From: Physcomitrium patens
Taxonomy: Eukaryota; Streptophyta; Bryopsida; Funariales; Funariaceae
Direction of reading: 5' to 3'
Assembly: GCF_000002425.4 (NCBI RefSeq)
Contig: NC_037254.1
Coordinates: 18,364,405-18,428,404, forward strand
Length of the DNA stretch: 64,000 nucleotides
Position numbers and translations under genes: made by a program
The notes under the pieces: generated by a model
What the model saw: only the letters and a program-made list of their open reading frames with translations
Told to the model about the DNA's origin: nothing
The model's database searches: none
Part shown: in pieces, positions 60,231 to 64,000 of the stretch
Layout of the letters: every line of letters starts with the position of its first letter
Position numbering within the stretch: position 1 is the stretch's first letter

Positions 60231-61510
60231 GTAAAAAAAAAAAATACAACAACTATTCTACCAAGTCTAATAGAGCCTTAAATAAACTTCAAGTAATCTC
60301 TAATAAATCCAATCAAAATTTAACCTATCAAAATAAATTTAAACAAATTTACAAAAGAAATATAAAGAATTCTAAAAAATATTAAAAATAAAAATTCTAA
60401 TATAATTCTAATTAAAACCTTAATTGAGTCTTAATCAAATCCTAATTTAAATCTTAATTGAAACCTTAATTAAATCTTAATCAAATCTTAAATCAAATTC
60501 TAATGAAACCCTAATGAAATCTTAAATCTTACACAAATCTTAGATAAGTTTTAAATCAAATCCTAATCAAATTCTAGATCTTAAACAAACTCTTGACAAA
60601 TCCTATAGCAAAATAGAACCTCAACAACTAATGATCAAATCATTGATATTAACTCAAAATTTGCACACTTTTTAATTTCTTAGTTAGGAACAAGTATAAG
60701 AAAGATGAAATCAATTGTACTTAATAGTTGAGAGAAATGCAAGGTAATCCAATCAAATGTTGGGCGGCCTCCTACTCCAACCTAAATGCTAAACTTTCAA
60801 TACCAATATTTTCTTTTTGAATCATTGAATTTCTTTCAAATTTCATATAAATATTGCAAAGCAAGTCTAATATCTATATAAAAATATTTCTTTTCAATCC
60901 AATTAATAGATTATTGAAGATCTTAGAAACACTTAGTGACCCTCAAATTCCAATTTCTAAGTCTTCAATCTATAAAAATCTTTATATACTTTAATCTAAC
61001 TACTCAATAAACTTCAAAATTTGCATATAAATTAATAATTAGCACAAAAATATACTTTCCAAATTTCACCTATATATCTACTATAATATTCAAAAAATCG
61101 TCAAATTTATAATCATATTTTTATTTCTCAAATCTTAATTCTATCAAAAAAATTACTAACTTTGAAAATCCTTTAAAATCTCAATATTGATTCAAATGAT
61201 ATGAAACCAATGCCTAAAAATCTCTTTTTAAATTTTTCCTTAAATCTCACTTTCCAATCTACCAAAGAACTTCAAAGTCATGGTAGATGTGTAGTTTTGT
61301 ACCTCAAGGTTTGATTTTGATCTAAGTTGACAATGGGTCCTCTTTGAATATCAATTCTTAGCTTTTTAAGATATATTTTTCTAAAATATAATCTTAATTC
61401 CTTCCTATATATGTTTATATCATTTAATTTTTTAATCTATTTTGTTTTGCCTTATTTATGGTCCTACAAAGCGAATAGAAGCCTATTTTGTAAAAAGGTA
61501 GTATTAACAC
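60230..61510 (-). repeat. LTR family F, copy 4 (5' LTR of gypsy relic F)
   Basis: Reversed, it follows copy 1 and copy 2 block for block: GACCATAAATAAGGC, GAGGACCCATTGTC, then tandem 12-bp units. It lies upstream of relic F gag. No clear primer site survives at its inner edge. Confidence 0.6.
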
Positions 61511-61644
61511 TTTTTAGTTTTACTATCTTTTTAATCATTATCTATATTTCTAAAATAATTTTTAATAATATTTTAAAATAAAATTTTTCTATAATATAAT
61601 TTTTCTTCTCTCTTTTATTTATTAAACGTGTTACATCATAACAA

Positions 61645-63780
61645 TGTATAAAGTCAAAATGATGTCTTTAAAGCTTTTAAGAAGCTTTATTAGAAAATAT
61701 TATAAAATTAATCTATTTATACTTATTTCTATTTAATCATATGGATAATTATTAAAATAATTATATATGATTGTAATATTATCTTCATTTCTAGAATCAA
61801 ATTTCATAAACAGTGGTTATCATCTTTTATAAATCTTGCTATTATTTATCTTGGTTTTGATAGATATCATTAATAAAATGCCTTAATCCTTATTATTGTA
61901 TTTGCAAGCTTCTTTATTGGCTTTCTAGTATATTCACTAATATCATATCCATGCCAATGAACAAAAATATTCCAACCTATTTTGGCACTACCTTCAATCT
62001 AAAAATTCTTCTATCTCAAACTCTTAATTATTATCCACTTGAATAAGAGAAAGTAGCATTTTTTTTCTTCTTGAGACATTTTTTGTCTTATATGACTCAA
62101 AAAAAAAACGTAAAATATGAGATGGATCTTCAAAGACTTTAGTAGATGTAATCAATAAGCAATAAGATTGGCTTTTTCATAAATAAGAAAAGATCTAAGC
62201 CTATGATAGTCCAATTTATTATAAAGATAAGTAGTCTTGATATTATGACAGAGTAATTATATCTTATCACCTATGTTGAATTATATTTGTTTCTTAAAAT
62301 AAGCATATGTATTGATTTTTTTATTGTTTTTGAGCTTCTTTTAATTGTGCCTTCATTGATGTATGTAGCATTGACAAACAATTTGTCAAATCTTTTGCCA
62401 CAAGATTATCAACTTTTGAAAACTCAAAAATATTAAGTTATGTATATTAATCATAATTAGTAAAAAAAGGTGTTTATTAAAAAAAAAGATGTATCAAATT
62501 ATCATATTCAAACTCTACTAATGACAAAAAAATTATCTTATCATTGTAATGATATTTAATAATATATCGCAAATACTACTTCAAAACTTGATTCATCCAT
62601 TTTACTTGTTGATTATTTTAAAGATGAAAGGCCAAAGATAGTTTTATATCTACCTTCAATATCTTAAAAATGGTTTTTCAAAATCTTAATATAAATTATG
62701 TCTCTTTGTTTGATATAATATACTTTAGCAATCTATAATAGTAATAGATATTATCAAGGAAAATCTTAGCTATTTCTTTATTTGAAATAGATTTTGTACA
62801 TAGTATAGAATGTATCATTTTTGTAAAGCAATCTATTATTATGAATATAAAGACATATGAATTTGAACTTAGAAGATCCATAATAAAATCTATAGAAATA
62901 AAAGACCATGGTTATTTTGATATAGGCAATGGTTGAAAAGTCCATAGGATTGATGACAAGGAATTTTTTATCTTAAATAAATCACATGACTGTACAAAGT
63001 TTTTATTAGCCTTTTATATTTGCAGCCACCAAAAATCTCAAGATATTAGTTTCAAAGTCTTATTTTTTTCTAAAATATCCTGCTGCTAAAAAGTCATGAT
63101 GTGCTTGAAGAATACATAAACATGCTTCATCTTCTAGAATATAATAGCAACCTTTGAAATATAGTAGATTGTTCTTGAACTTGAACTTAAAAGTATTATA
63201 AGACTTAAAAGAAGTATTCTTGATATTATAAACAAGAAGATCAAAGGACATATTTGATTAAATTTTCTTGACAAAAGTTGAATTAATAGTCAATATTGAT
63301 TTTATTGCTCAAAGATAAAATTACTCAAGTTTTAAGATGACTATTCTTTGTTGATCAAAAACTGCATCTTCTTCTTTTGATATAAAATAAGAACCACTAG
63401 AAAGTACATCTGAAAAACCTTATTATTATTTAAGCCAATAGGTGATCTTAAAATCAAATATTAATAATAACATGATCTAATAAGCTTCGTGACAATTCAA
63501 CACCTGCACTAACATGAAATACTTAAAGTTCTTGTAATCTATGTATATTGTGATTGGACTAAAAGCACTTTTTAGATAATAATGCCATTCTTAAAAAGAA
63601 TATATAATTACAAGTTCTTTATTATGGATTTTATAGTTGATTTCTATTGCTGAAAATTACTTAGAATAGAAAGCTACTAAATGGAATTTGTCATCTGCTT
63701 CTATTTGTAATAATATTGCACCTAATGCAAATTTTGATGCATTTGTTTCCAAAAAAAATACCTTAAAAAGTAGATACTAT
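61645..63780 (-). pseudogene. Decayed relative of the young gypsy element (3' half)
   Basis: Collinear with 27.15-29.76 kb: the last 130 bp of the LTR (to about 61776), chromodomain (61.88-62.06 kb), integrase including 62881-62696, the zinc domain near 63.0 kb, and the RNase H end near 63.7 kb. Two informative differences from the young copy stand out. The 495-bp segment with the extra ORF is absent, and a Ser codon replaces the stop before the chromodomain. Substitutions are dominated by C-to-T and G-to-A. The 5' half lies beyond the similarity end at about 63780 or is lost. Confidence 0.85.
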
Positions 63781-64000
63781 TGTTATGTATTTATACGTAA
63801 TATATAAAAATTAGATAAGAACTATGAAATATATTAGCTTTTAGTTTATATTTTTTTATTAAATAAAATATTTAAAAAATAATTAAAAACTAAAATTAAT
63901 TAAATAAGTTTTAAATTAAAATAAAGATTAGTAAAAAATATGTTTAAAATATTATATATATATAAATATAGATAAATAAATCTTATTAACAATAAGTATC

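Noticed and set aside
1..64000. CRISPR array, bacterial operon or organelle insertion
   Set aside because: Repeats are microsatellites, LTRs or tandem LTR units without regular unique spacers. Genes have spliceosomal introns, and no chloroplast or mitochondrial gene was recognised.

Overview
The window looks like nuclear DNA of a land plant, most likely a bryophyte. This rests on an HSPRO-family gene with GT-AG introns, initiator-Met-tRNA primed Copia elements, a chromodomain Ty3/gypsy element and very AT-rich intergenic DNA. The bryophyte part is inference: I recognise no species marker. Only two convincing multi-exon host genes are present, both on the minus strand. Almost everything else is retrotransposon in different states of decay, microsatellite, or AT-rich DNA with no recognisable content.

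Layout. 1-2.3 kb is AT-rich filler. 2.4-2.6 kb is a small GC-richer island. 2.7-7.44 kb is a decayed Copia element (minus) with one recognisable LTR. 7.44-7.97 kb holds an exon-like + strand 3' end, convergent with an HSPRO (Hs1pro-1-like) gene at 8.55-10.85 kb (four exons, 550 codons). 11-22.7 kb is gene-poor, with microsatellites and two GC-rich islands (14.4-15.4 and 17.6-17.9 kb). 22.7-35.0 kb is a nest: an old + strand Copia relic split by a young, nearly complete Ty3/gypsy chromovirus (26,724-33,096, 552-bp LTRs, 5-bp target duplication). 35.1-35.8 kb is an unidentified coding relic. A TA-flanked inverted-repeat element (MITE) lies at 37.2-37.5 kb. 38.4-40.1 kb is a four-exon gene for a 358-residue protein joining an RS-like head, a Val/Pro/charged repeat region resembling alveolin or articulin repeats, and a His/Ser-rich tail with a dehydrin-like S-segment. 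41.8-64 kb is layered relics of at least three gypsy lineages and one Copia.

Main points of interest. (1) The young gypsy element carries no iMet primer site next to its 5' LTR. Instead, an 11-nt site 2 nt inside the LTR is exactly complementary to the predicted 5' end of its own mRNA, which is the arrangement of Tf1/sushi-type self-primed elements. (2) The same element has an extra 140-codon ORF between pol and the 3' LTR, within a 495-bp segment that is missing from a decayed relative at 61.6-63.8 kb. (3) Its integrase catalytic Glu reads Lys, and a stop codon separates integrase from the chromodomain. (4) The repeat/dehydrin-like fusion protein does not match an architecture I know.

Decay in the old elements is mostly C-to-T and G-to-A, as expected from deamination of methylated cytosines in silenced DNA. 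All alignments and splice models were made by eye from the sequence.
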